Origin: Pseudomonas grimontii
GTDB taxonomy: Bacteria; Pseudomonadota; Gammaproteobacteria; Pseudomonadales; Pseudomonadaceae
NCBI RefSeq assembly: GCF_007858185.1
Contig: NZ_VFES01000012.1
Location: forward strand, 124,001-188,000
DNA length: 64,000 nt
Direction of reading: 5' to 3'
Of this stretch, positions 55,224-63,440 are shown in pieces. The notes below the pieces were generated by a model. The model did not search any database, was not told the DNA's origin, and was given only the letters and a program-made list of their open reading frames with translations. The position numbers and the translations under genes were made by a program. Position 1 is the first letter of the stretch. Every line of letters starts with the position of its first letter.

Positions 55224-55567
55224 GGGGGGTTCTCGTACGTTTGTTTCAGGCAGGCGCGCACATGCGTGCGTCATCCATGGGGAAAATCAGCGTAGGAGAA
55301 GGGAATCTGGCGGGCGCGCGTGGCGGCAGTGGAACAGGGCCCAGAAGGCAAGCTCAGACGGCAATGTCGCAGGATGAGTGTCGGGGCAGCCGTCCATGGG
55401 TGAATCACAATGATGGAGATACGCCAGCCTCACACGCCCGCCTAGGTGTTTAAATTCAGGGTTGCCGGAGTTTGGTTGCAACTTGGCTAAACATTCGCCG
55501 CGCCTTGCTACCTTAGCCCTTGCTGGAAATAATGACCGCCCCGATCAGGCCCCAAGGACTCGACCGC
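55224..55567. other. Divergent promoter region without a gene
   Basis: 344 bases between the glutamine-synthetase-like gene (minus) and the PheC-like gene (plus). No open frame with a ribosome site, no hairpin terminator and no clear palindromic operator. It should hold both promoters. The AAGGA before the 55568 start is the only site identified. Confidence 0.5.
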
Positions 55568-56341
55568 ATGACAGCACCTTTAGCCCTGTGTGTACTGGCA
55601 AGCCTGGCGACCAATGCCCTGGCTGACACCGCCCCCTCGCGCCTCGACCAGGTGCTTGAGCGCGGCACCCTCAGCGTCTGCACCACTGGCGACTACAAGC
55701 CCTACACCTCGTTGCGCGCCGACGGCAGCTATGAAGGCATCGACATTGCCATGGCCGAGTCCCTGGCCAAGAGCCTTAATGCCAAGATCCAGTGGGTGCC
55801 CACCACCTGGAAAACCCTGATGCCGGACTTCCTCGCCCAGCGCTGCGACATCGCCGTGGGCGGGATTTCAGTGTCGCTGGAACGCCAGAAAAAAGCCTTC
55901 TTCAGCCAGACCCTTGGGGTCGACGGCAAGATCCCGCTGGTGCGTTGCGCCGACGTTAAGCGCTACCAGACCGTGGAGCAGATCAACCAGCCCCAGGTGC
56001 GCGTGATCGAACCAGCGGGCGGCACCAACGAAGTCTTCGCTCGCGCCCACCTGGGCCAGGCGCAAATCCGCCTGCATGACAACGTGACCATCTTCGACGA
56101 ACTGCTGGCCGGCAAGGCTGACGTGATGATCACCGACGCCAGCGAAGCGCGTTACCAGCAGAAGCAAAAACCTGGGCTCTGCGCGGTCAACCCGGAGCGG
56201 CAGATGCAGTACAGCGAAAAAGCCTTCCTGCTGCCCCGCGATGATGTGGCGTGGAAGAGCTATGTCGACCAGTGGTTGCACCTGAGCGTGGCCACCGGGG
56301 TGTACGACGGCATCGTCAACCAATGGTTGGCGGCGCCCTGA
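55568..56341 (+). CDS. Periplasmic cyclohexadienyl dehydratase / amino-acid-binding protein (PheC-like)
   Basis: 257 residues with a signal peptide (MTAPLALCVLASLATNALAD, cut near ALA). Type 2 periplasmic-binding fold: LDQVLERGTLSVCTTGDYKP, then CDIAVGGISVSLERQKKAFF, and GKADVMITDASEARYQQKQK with GLCAVNPERQ. The TTGDYKPYT start and the GLCAVNPER block are typical of PheC, which turns prephenate/arogenate to phenylpyruvate/Phe in the periplasm. A plain polar-amino-acid binding protein remains possible, since no transporter genes are adjacent. Confidence 0.8.
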   Translation: MTAPLALCVLASLATNALADTAPSRLDQVLERGTLSVCTTGDYKPYTSLRADGSYEGIDIAMAESLAKSLNAKIQWVPTTWKTLMPDFLAQRCDIAVGGISVSLERQKKAFFSQTLGVDGKIPLVRCADVKRYQTVEQINQPQVRVIEPAGGTNEVFARAHLGQAQIRLHDNVTIFDELLAGKADVMITDASEARYQQKQKPGLCAVNPERQMQYSEKAFLLPRDDVAWKSYVDQWLHLSVATGVYDGIVNQWLAAP

Positions 56342-56391
56342 GCCAGAGCCGTCTACGCTGTGGTCACATCAATAAGAACGAGGGACGAAAC

Positions 56392-57228
56392 ATGAAGGGA
56401 CTGCTCCGCGCCACCTGGCTGGTGCTGTTGTGTTTCAGCCAGGTGCACGCCGACACGCCGGATGAGGACGCCCTGGCCGCCAAGGCCCTGCTGGGAAAAG
56501 CCCTGGCCTACTACCAGACCAACGGTGACAAGGCCTTCGCGGCGTTCAGCCGCCAGGGCGAGTTCATCGACCACGACCGCTATGTGTTCGTGGTCGATAC
56601 CCAGGGTGTACTGCTGGCCAGTGGCGGCCCCTCCTCCGCCTTGATCGGCCGCGATGTGTCCGAGGTACTCGGGCCGGACTTGCGCCAGTCATTCAAGGAC
56701 GCGCTCACGGTGCCGGAAAGCCAAGGCATCCAGCAGGCCGATTACCGTTGGCAGAACTGGAACGACGGCAAGGTCGAGCATAAGCATGTGTTTTACCAGC
56801 GCGTCGGCGAGCGCATCCTGGCCGTGGGTTATTACCTGCCGCGCGCCACACCGGAACAGGCCCGGGCCCTGCGCGACAAAGCGGTGAACGCGCTGCACAA
56901 GGATGAAACCGGCACGCTCAAGGCTATCAACGACTTGCAGGGCGGCTTCCTTCAGGATGACCTCTACGTGTTTGTGGTGGACTTGAACACCCAACGTTAC
57001 GTGGCCCATGGCACCAACCTGCGACTGATCAACACCGACTTCAGCAAGATCAAGGACCCCGACGGCAAGCCGGTGGGCAAACCGATTCTCAAGCTGATGG
57101 CCGAGCAGGACCAGGGGGAATACAAATACCGTTGGAAAAACCCGGTGACGGGCAAGGTCGAGAACAAACACGCTTATCTGCGCAAGGCCGGGCATTTCAT
57201 GGTTGCGGTGGGTTACTACAGCCCCTGA
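56392..57228 (+). CDS. Secreted tandem single-Cache domain protein
   Basis: 278 residues with a signal peptide (LLRATWLVLLCFSQVHADTP, cut near VHA). Two similar halves: DRYVFVVDTQGVLLASGGPS ... FYQRVGERILAVGYYLP, and DLYVFVVDLNTQRYVAHGTN ... AYLRKAGHFMVAVGYYSP. These are sCache_2-type ligand-binding folds, here without any receptor, kinase or cyclase domain. It likely binds small ligands in the periplasm. It follows the PheC-like gene by 50 bases, so co-transcription is possible. Confidence 0.85.
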   Translation: MKGLLRATWLVLLCFSQVHADTPDEDALAAKALLGKALAYYQTNGDKAFAAFSRQGEFIDHDRYVFVVDTQGVLLASGGPSSALIGRDVSEVLGPDLRQSFKDALTVPESQGIQQADYRWQNWNDGKVEHKHVFYQRVGERILAVGYYLPRATPEQARALRDKAVNALHKDETGTLKAINDLQGGFLQDDLYVFVVDLNTQRYVAHGTNLRLINTDFSKIKDPDGKPVGKPILKLMAEQDQGEYKYRWKNPVTGKVENKHAYLRKAGHFMVAVGYYSP

Positions 57229-57248
57229 TCTGAACTGGAATGCATTCA

Positions 57249-57405
57249 AATGTGGGAGGGGCGGTGCCCGGCAGATAAGGCACCTGTGGCGAGCGGGCTT
57301 GCCCCGCGTTGGGCTGCGTAGCAGCCCCTGTAAGGAAGAATGCGGTGTATCAGACACTCTGTAGAGGCTGGTTTTGGGGCTGCTTCGCACCGCCCCTCCC
57401 ACATT
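57249..57405. repeat. Composite REP element: one family nested in another
   Basis: Outer arms AATGTGGGAGGGGCGGTGC and GCACCGCCCCTCCCACATT are of the 7281/30023 family. Inside, the plus strand carries GTGGCGAGCGGGCTTGCCCC and GGGCTGCGTAGCAGCCCC, modules of the 11477 family. Lies between the convergent Cache and MFS genes. Confidence 0.85.
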
Positions 57406-57423
57406 AGGTCTCTATTGTGTCAG

Positions 57424-58941
57424 TCAGCGGGTTTTGTCTTCCCGCCCGCGCAGCACGCGATTGGGCATTGCGATCGCCGCCGCCAACCCCAGCAGCGACA
57501 CCGCCGCACTCACCATCAGCAAATGCCGGAACGTCACCCCCAACTCCCCGCGCAGAGCGTCCTGCGCCGGGCCGGGGGCGGCGTTCAAACCATCCAACAG
57601 CACGTTGCCGGAACCGCCCTCCGCCACCAGCGCACCGCTGGCCAGGTGGGCGAAGCTGGAGTCCTGCAACAACGCCAGCAGCAACGCCGACATGCACGCC
57701 ACCCCCACCGCGCCGCCCAGGGAACGGAACAGGTTGGTGGTGCTGGTGGCGACGCCGATGTCGCGTTGATCTACCGAGTTCTGCGAACCCACCAGGGAGG
57801 TGGGGAACTGCATGCCCGCGGCGATCCCGCACAGCAACATGAACACGCCGGTCAGCAGCACGTCCTGGGGTGCACTGAAGGCCATGCCCAGAATCGCCAG
57901 CGGGCTTAACAGCGCGCCACTGAGGATCATCGGTTTGTAGCGCCCGGTCACCGAGGTCATGCGCCCGGCGGAATAGGCGCCGATGGGCAGGCCCATCGCC
58001 AGGGGCAGCAAATGCAAGGCGGCGCTGTCGGCACCGCCGCCGGTCACTGTCTGAAAGCGCAGGGGCATCAGCACTGTCAGGGAAATCGCCTGGAAGCTGG
58101 TGAAAAACACCGTGCACCAACACAGCACTGCGCTGCGGTTGGCAAACAGATGCATCGGCAACAAGGGCTCCCGCGCACGGCGCTCTTGCCAGACAAACAG
58201 GCTCAACGCCACCAGCGCACAGGCCAGCAACCCCAGCACTTCATCGTCCCGCCAAGCATGGCCCTGGCCGATTTCGGTAATGCCCAGCAACAAAGCGCTT
58301 AAGCCGACGATCATCAGCACAGTGCCGAGGTAATCGATGATCGGCTTGCGTTGCGGCACCGGCAGCCCCACCAGGGTTCGATGGGCCACGTACCAGGCAG
58401 CGGCGCCCAAAGGCAGGTTGATCAGGAACACCCAGCGCCACGACAGGTACTCAGTCATGTAACCGCCCAACACCGGCCCGGCCACGCTGGCCACCGCGTA
58501 CATACCGCTGAAATACCCCTGGTAACGCCCGCGCTCACGGGGCGGGATGATGTCGCCGATGATCGCCTGGCTCACCGAGATCATCCCGCCGGCACCGATG
58601 CCCTGCAGCACCCGCGCCAGCACCAGTTGCTCCATGCTCTGGGCCATGCCGCAGAACAACGAAGCCACGGTAAACAGGCCCATGCCGATCAGCATCATCG
58701 GCCGACGCCCGTAGAGGTCACCGAGCTTGCCGTAGATCGGCACCGCCACCGTCATCGCCACCATATAACCGGAGATCACCCAGGCCAGCAGGTTGACGTC
58801 GTGGAATTGTGCAGAGATGGCGGGCATGGACACGGCGACGATGGTTTGGTCCAGGGCACCGAGGAAGATCGCCATCATCAACGAGGCGAGAATACTGCGC
58901 ACCGCGGGGAGCGGTGGCGTGGGCTGATTGAGCTGAGTCAC
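57424..58941 (-). CDS. MFS drug exporter, DHA2 (14-TM) family
   Basis: 505 residues, about 14 hydrophobic segments. DHA2 motifs: FLGALDQTIVAVSMPAISAQ (motif D1), GKLGDLYGRRPMMLIGMGLF (motif A), LARVLQGIGAGGMISVSQA (motif B), and GPVLGGYMTEYLSWRWVFLI (motif C, antiporter). Proton-driven export of drugs or metabolites. Neither an EmrA-like adaptor nor a regulator is adjacent. Confidence 0.9.
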   Translation of the reverse strand: MTQLNQPTPPLPAVRSILASLMMAIFLGALDQTIVAVSMPAISAQFHDVNLLAWVISGYMVAMTVAVPIYGKLGDLYGRRPMMLIGMGLFTVASLFCGMAQSMEQLVLARVLQGIGAGGMISVSQAIIGDIIPPRERGRYQGYFSGMYAVASVAGPVLGGYMTEYLSWRWVFLINLPLGAAAWYVAHRTLVGLPVPQRKPIIDYLGTVLMIVGLSALLLGITEIGQGHAWRDDEVLGLLACALVALSLFVWQERRAREPLLPMHLFANRSAVLCWCTVFFTSFQAISLTVLMPLRFQTVTGGGADSAALHLLPLAMGLPIGAYSAGRMTSVTGRYKPMILSGALLSPLAILGMAFSAPQDVLLTGVFMLLCGIAAGMQFPTSLVGSQNSVDQRDIGVATSTTNLFRSLGGAVGVACMSALLLALLQDSSFAHLASGALVAEGGSGNVLLDGLNAAPGPAQDALRGELGVTFRHLLMVSAAVSLLGLAAAIAMPNRVLRGREDKTR

Positions 58942-59007
58942 GGCAGAACCTTCGAGCAGGGCCCGCGGGAAGAGGCGGCCCGCGGGAATGCTCGATACGA
59001 TAGCAGG

Positions 59008-60201
59008 CTATTCGATAGGCTCGTAAGGAAGTCCGACGTAATTTTCCGCAATGGTCCTGCGCCCGGCTTCGGAGTGGATGAAGTACTCCAGCTCGCTCTG
59101 GGCAATGCGCTGGCTGAACCCGTCGGACTCAGGGAATTGATGCAACATCGAGGTCATCCACCACGAAAACCGTTCGGCCTTCCACACCCGGCGCAGGCAG
59201 ATGGCGGAATAGCGTTCCAGCAAGTCCACCCGTCCCTCGCCATACACCTTGAGCAAAATCCGGAACAACGTGCTCACGTCGCTGGCCGCCAGGTTCAAGC
59301 CCTTGGCCCCGGTGGGCGGGACGATATGGGCCGCATCGCCAAGCAGGAACAGGCGTCCGTACTGCATCGGTTCCACCACGAAGCTGCGCAGTGGCGCGAT
59401 GCTTTTTTCGATGGATGGACCGGTGACCAGCTGTTCAGCCAAGGCGTTGGGCAGGCGGGTTTTCAGTTCCGCCCAGAAGCGTTCGTCCGACCATTCGTTC
59501 ACCGGCTCCTCGGCCGGCACTTGCAGGTAATAGCGGCTGCGCGTCGGTGAACGCATGCTGCACAGCGCAAAGCCCCGGTCGTGCTTGGCGTACACCAGCT
59601 CCGCGTGCACCGGCGGTGTGTCGGCGAGGATGCCCAGCCAACCGAAGGGGTAGACCCGCTCGAAGACCTTCAGCGACTCAGCCGGGATCGACTGGCGCGC
59701 CACACCGTGGAACCCATCACACCCGGCGATGTAGTCGCATTCCAGGCGAAACGCCTCGCCCTGATGCTCGAACGTCAGCCAGGGTCGATCACTTTTAAGA
59801 TCATGGGGCTGCACGTCGCGCGTTTCATACAGCGTGGTGGCGCCAGCAGCGGCGCGGGCGGCCATCAGGTCGCGGGTGACTTCGGTCTGGCCGTAGATCA
59901 TGACTGATTGGCCGCCGGTCAGCGTCTTGAGGTCGATGTGGGTCAGTTGACCGTCCAGCGCCAGCTCGAAGCCATCATGCACGAGGCCTTCGGCATCCAT
60001 GCGCTGGCTCACGCCCGCCTCGCGCAGCAGGTTGACCATGCCTTGTTCCAGCACCCCGGCGCGGATGCGGCCTTGCACGTAATCGGCACTCTGGCGCTCC
60101 AGGATGAGGGTCTGGATACCGGCGTTGTGCAACAGTTGGCCAAGCAACAGCCCGGAGGGACCGGCGCCGATAATGGCGACTTGGGTTTTCAGCGTTTTCA
60201 T
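59008..60201 (-). CDS. pobA: 4-hydroxybenzoate 3-monooxygenase
   Basis: 397 residues. FAD-dependent enzyme making protocatechuate from 4-hydroxybenzoate with NADPH and O2, feeding the beta-ketoadipate pathway. FAD motif AIIGAGPSGLLLGQLLHNAG, the Asp-Gly motif YIAGCDGFHGVARQSIP, and LFLLGDAAHIVPPTGAKGLN. The ATG at 60201 (MKTLKTQVAII) fits known PobA; the frame is open upstream through the operator region. Divergent from pobR, its activator. Confidence 0.95.
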   Translation of the reverse strand: MKTLKTQVAIIGAGPSGLLLGQLLHNAGIQTLILERQSADYVQGRIRAGVLEQGMVNLLREAGVSQRMDAEGLVHDGFELALDGQLTHIDLKTLTGGQSVMIYGQTEVTRDLMAARAAAGATTLYETRDVQPHDLKSDRPWLTFEHQGEAFRLECDYIAGCDGFHGVARQSIPAESLKVFERVYPFGWLGILADTPPVHAELVYAKHDRGFALCSMRSPTRSRYYLQVPAEEPVNEWSDERFWAELKTRLPNALAEQLVTGPSIEKSIAPLRSFVVEPMQYGRLFLLGDAAHIVPPTGAKGLNLAASDVSTLFRILLKVYGEGRVDLLERYSAICLRRVWKAERFSWWMTSMLHQFPESDGFSQRIAQSELEYFIHSEAGRRTIAENYVGLPYEPIE

Positions 60202-60270
60202 TATTTTTATCGCCCGCAAATTCCACACGAACGGATCGAGTGAAAGAGTTGTCATTGATCTGGTAGCTGA

Positions 60271-60311
60271 CAGTTTTCACTTGAGTGAGCAGTATAAGAA
60301 GGTGAAAACTG
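60271..60311. promoter_or_regulatory. Candidate PobR operator in the pobA-pobR gap
   Basis: Perfect 10-bp inverted repeat CAGTTTTCAC (60271-60280) and GTGAAAACTG (60302-60311), 21-base spacer, about two helix turns centre to centre. It sits centrally between the divergent starts of pobA and the AraC-type regulator, where such a regulator should bind two half-sites. Confidence 0.7.
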
Positions 60312-60381
60312 CGACAAAACCTGCGCTTTTTGCCAATTCGGGCGATTACCGCACCACTGTCCTGAGTATCGGATTGAAACC

Positions 60382-61260
60382 ATGACCAACACCGCGATTC
60401 CGGTCTTCAAGCTTTACGGAGAAAGCCAGCAATGGCCGACCCCCGATTTGTTGCACTGCGAAACCATTTCCCGGCGCAGTCGGGAATACCAGTGGGAAAT
60501 CCAGCCCCATCGGCACGCGGATTTGTGCCAACTGCTGTACGTGCACAAAGGCCAGGCCGAGTTGGAAATCGAAGGTCAGCGCACCACCCTCAACGAAGCC
60601 ACACTGCAAGTCTTGCCGCCGTTGTGCGTGCATGGGTTTCGTTTTGCCGAAGATGTCGAAGGCTATGTGGTCACCCTGGCAGCGCCGCTGGTCAGCCACC
60701 TGCAAGCCCAACTGGGCGCAACGGCAGGCGGTCTGCAGACCCTGGGCAGTTACCCGGCGGGCAAGGACAGTGACTACCTCAACAGCCAGTTCGCCCGCCT
60801 GCAGGATGAATACGCCGACGACCAACCGGCCCGGGACATGATGATGCACGCGCTGGTCAGTGTGCTGCTGGTGTGGCTCAGCCGCCAGGCCATCCAGCGT
60901 CGCCACCCGCGCGCGCCAAGGGGCCGCGAGTATTTCCGGCGCTTTACGCAATTGGTTGAACAGCACTATCGGGAACACCCGAAGATTGAGGATCTGGCCC
61001 ACAAGCTGGGTATCTCGGTCTCACACCTGAATGGGACGTGCCGGGAGCTGGGCGGGCAGCCTGCCTTGCAGATCATGCATGACCGCCAATTACTCGAAGC
61101 CAAGCGCCTGCTGACCTACACCAGCATGACCATCAACGAAATGTCGGAAGTACTGGGTTTTTCCGACCCGACCAACTTCTCTCGGCTGTTCCGCCGACGG
61201 GTCGGGTTTTCACCCAAGGCGTTTCGCGAGCAACTCAAGGCCGAACAACCGCCTACCTGA
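60382..61260 (+). CDS. pobR: AraC-family activator PobR
   Basis: 292 residues. N-terminal cupin-like effector domain (WEIQPHRHADLCQLLYVHKG) and C-terminal double helix-turn-helix (IEDLAHKLGISVSHLNGTCR; INEMSEVLGFSDPTNFSRLF with RRRVGFSPKAFRE). Divergent from pobA, as in other pseudomonads where PobR answers 4-hydroxybenzoate. Its 3' end overlaps a small gene on the other strand by 8 bases. Confidence 0.9.
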   Translation: MTNTAIPVFKLYGESQQWPTPDLLHCETISRRSREYQWEIQPHRHADLCQLLYVHKGQAELEIEGQRTTLNEATLQVLPPLCVHGFRFAEDVEGYVVTLAAPLVSHLQAQLGATAGGLQTLGSYPAGKDSDYLNSQFARLQDEYADDQPARDMMMHALVSVLLVWLSRQAIQRRHPRAPRGREYFRRFTQLVEQHYREHPKIEDLAHKLGISVSHLNGTCRELGGQPALQIMHDRQLLEAKRLLTYTSMTINEMSEVLGFSDPTNFSRLFRRRVGFSPKAFREQLKAEQPPT

Positions 61261-61429
61261 GTGCACTGAAACTGCCGGTGTGGGGAACGCATTGGTCCTG
61301 ATGGCAGCTGATCGCAAAGGTCGGCTGCATACGGGTCTGTTCCACGCGGTAGGCGGCAGTTCCGTACAGGGCGCTGGCCAGGGCGCAGAGGGTGAAAATC
61401 ATCAGGTATTTTCTGGTTTTGATGCTCAT
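61253..61429 (-). CDS. Small hypothetical membrane-anchored protein
   Basis: 58 residues: basic start MSIKTRKYL, a hydrophobic helix (MIFTLCALASALYGTAAY), then a short tail with two Cys (ISCHQDQCVPHTG). AGAGGT eight bases before the ATG supports it, and GC/codon pattern looks coding. It may be an anchored periplasmic protein with a Cys pair. No family recognised. Overlaps the end of pobR by 8 bases on the opposite strand. Confidence 0.6.
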   Translation of the reverse strand: MSIKTRKYLMIFTLCALASALYGTAAYRVEQTRMQPTFAISCHQDQCVPHTGSFSALR

Positions 61430-61529
61430 GGCACAGACCTCTGAACGGATCTACAGGGTGCTGTTTAAAGCATAGGCCAACCAGGGCGAGTTGCCATTAT
61501 TGGGCGACATTCAACAGGGTTATGTCGCC

Positions 61530-62435
61530 TTAGAGACCCATGTCCCACACCGGCTCCTCGGGGAACCTCACCACCAGGAAATCCAGCAGGCTGCGCAGCG
61601 CCGAAGGCATGTGCTTGCGCGACGCATAGACCGCGTAGATGTTCATCTGCCGGGGTTCGGCCTCGGGTAGCAGACGTACCAGTTCACCACGGCGGATGTG
61701 ATCGCCGGCCTGGTAGCTGGGCAACATCGCCACCCCGGCCCCGGCCAGCGTCACGCGTAACAACGTACTGGCTTCGTTGGCGGTGATATTGCCGTGCACC
61801 GGCACCGACACGTGCTCGCCCTGTTCCTCGAAATGCCACAGGCTTTTGCCGAAGTACGAGTGGGTCAGGCAGTTGTGCCGGGCCAGGTCTTCGACTTTCT
61901 GCGGCGCCGGGTGCTCCAACAGGTACGCCGGGGTTGCGCACACCACGGAGCGACAGACCGTCAAGCGCCGGGCGATCAGGTTCGGGTCCAGGTCGTTACT
62001 GGTGCGGATGGCCAGGTCGATGCGCTCATCCACCAGGTTCACCGTGCGGTCGAGCATTTGCAGGTCAATGGTCACCAAGGGGTAGTGCTTGACGTACTCA
62101 GCGATGGCCTCGGCCAATTGCGCCTGGCCGAACGAGGTGCTGACACTCAGGCGCAACAGGCCACGGGGCGCGTTATCGGGCTCACTGACGGCGGCCTGCA
62201 TATCGCCGCACAACTCCAGGAGTTGCCGACACCGTGGCAGGGTTTCGCTACCCGCCGCCGTAAGGCTGAGCTTGCGTGTGGTGCGGTGCAACAGGCGCGC
62301 GCCGACCCAGTCTTCCAGCTCGGCCAGGTAACGCGACACCACCGGGCGCGACAGGTCCAAATGGTCGGCAGCGGCGGACTGGCTGCCCAGGTCCACCACA
62401 GTGACAAACACGCGCATTGCTTGAAGACGATCCAT
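61530..62435 (-). CDS. LysR-family transcriptional regulator
   Basis: 301 residues. Winged helix-turn-helix VFVTVVDLGSQSAAADHLDL with SRPVVSRYLAELEDWVGARL, then effector domain. Of the CrgA-like branch (AGSETLPRCRQLLELCGDMQ linker). Divergent from the MBL-fold gene 107 bases away, so it probably controls that gene and the following reductase. Confidence 0.9.
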   Translation of the reverse strand: MDRLQAMRVFVTVVDLGSQSAAADHLDLSRPVVSRYLAELEDWVGARLLHRTTRKLSLTAAGSETLPRCRQLLELCGDMQAAVSEPDNAPRGLLRLSVSTSFGQAQLAEAIAEYVKHYPLVTIDLQMLDRTVNLVDERIDLAIRTSNDLDPNLIARRLTVCRSVVCATPAYLLEHPAPQKVEDLARHNCLTHSYFGKSLWHFEEQGEHVSVPVHGNITANEASTLLRVTLAGAGVAMLPSYQAGDHIRRGELVRLLPEAEPRQMNIYAVYASRKHMPSALRSLLDFLVVRFPEEPVWDMGL

Positions 62436-62542
62436 GATTTGCCCGATTTCAGAAACAAACTATGTTCCAGCATCGCATTTTTAGTCTTGTTTAGTGCAAC
62501 TAAGCTCTGTGCATCCTTTGAATCGACTGCTGGAGCTGTCCA

Positions 62543-63406
62543 ATGTTCTCAACCCTCAAGCGCTTGACCTTCACCGCTGCCTTGGCATTTGCCGGCCATG
62601 CAGCGGCGGCCGACCTGAGCCTCGACGTGTACAACCCAGGCGAGGCGGCGATCTTCCCGGTCAGCTCGGTGCTGGTCAGCGGCGCCAAAGACGCGATCCT
62701 GGTGGACGCGCAATTCGGCAAGGGCCAGGCCGAACAACTGGTGCAGAAGATCCGCGCCAGCGGTAAACACCTGACCACCATCTACATCAGCCACGGCGAC
62801 CCGGATTACTACTTCGGCCTCGACACCCTGACGGCCGCGTTCCCCGACGCCAAGGTGCTGGCACCGCAACCGGTGGTCGACCATATCAACGCCACCGTGG
62901 CTGGCAAGCTTGAGTTCTGGGGCCCGAAAATGGGTGCCGACAAACCCGGCAAAACCATCGTGCCGCAAGTGTTGCAAGGCCACAGCCTGACCCTTGAAGG
63001 GCAGCAACTGGAGGTGATCGGCCTGGACGGCCCGCAACCGGACCGCAGCTTTGTGTGGATCCCGTCGATCAAGGCCGTGGTCGGGGGCGTCGTGGTCTCG
63101 CAGAACATTCACCTGTGGATGGCCGACACCCAAAGCGCGCAATCCCATAAAGACTGGCTCACCACCCTGCAACGCATCGAACAATTGAAGCCACGCACGG
63201 TGATTCCAGGCCACTACCTGGGCACACCGTCGCCGAAATCCGTGGCCTTTACCGCCGACTACATCAAGGCCTTCGACGTAGAAACCGCCAAAGCCAAGGA
63301 TTCCGCGGCCCTGATAGCGGCCATGAAAAAGCGTTACCCCACCCTCGCCGACGAAAGCTCGCTGGAACTGAGCGCCAAAGTCGCCAAGGGCGAAATGAAG
63401 TGGTGA
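62543..63406 (+). CDS. MBL-fold protein with degenerate metal site
   Basis: 287 residues with a signal peptide (TFTAALAFAGHAAAADLSLD, cut near AAA). Metallo-beta-lactamase fold, but the H-x-H-x-D-H motif reads H84-G-D-P-D-Y (YISHGDPDYYFGLD), so two of the four site-1/site-2 ligands are replaced. The later PGHYLG His and a GG-rich strand (VVGGVVVSQNIHLW) remain. Likely altered metal use or a binding role. Divergent from LysR and 34 bases before the reductase gene. Confidence 0.85.
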   Translation: MFSTLKRLTFTAALAFAGHAAAADLSLDVYNPGEAAIFPVSSVLVSGAKDAILVDAQFGKGQAEQLVQKIRASGKHLTTIYISHGDPDYYFGLDTLTAAFPDAKVLAPQPVVDHINATVAGKLEFWGPKMGADKPGKTIVPQVLQGHSLTLEGQQLEVIGLDGPQPDRSFVWIPSIKAVVGGVVVSQNIHLWMADTQSAQSHKDWLTTLQRIEQLKPRTVIPGHYLGTPSPKSVAFTADYIKAFDVETAKAKDSAALIAAMKKRYPTLADESSLELSAKVAKGEMKW

Positions 63407-63440
63407 ACGACTTTAAACCCTAATCGTACTGGAGAACGTC

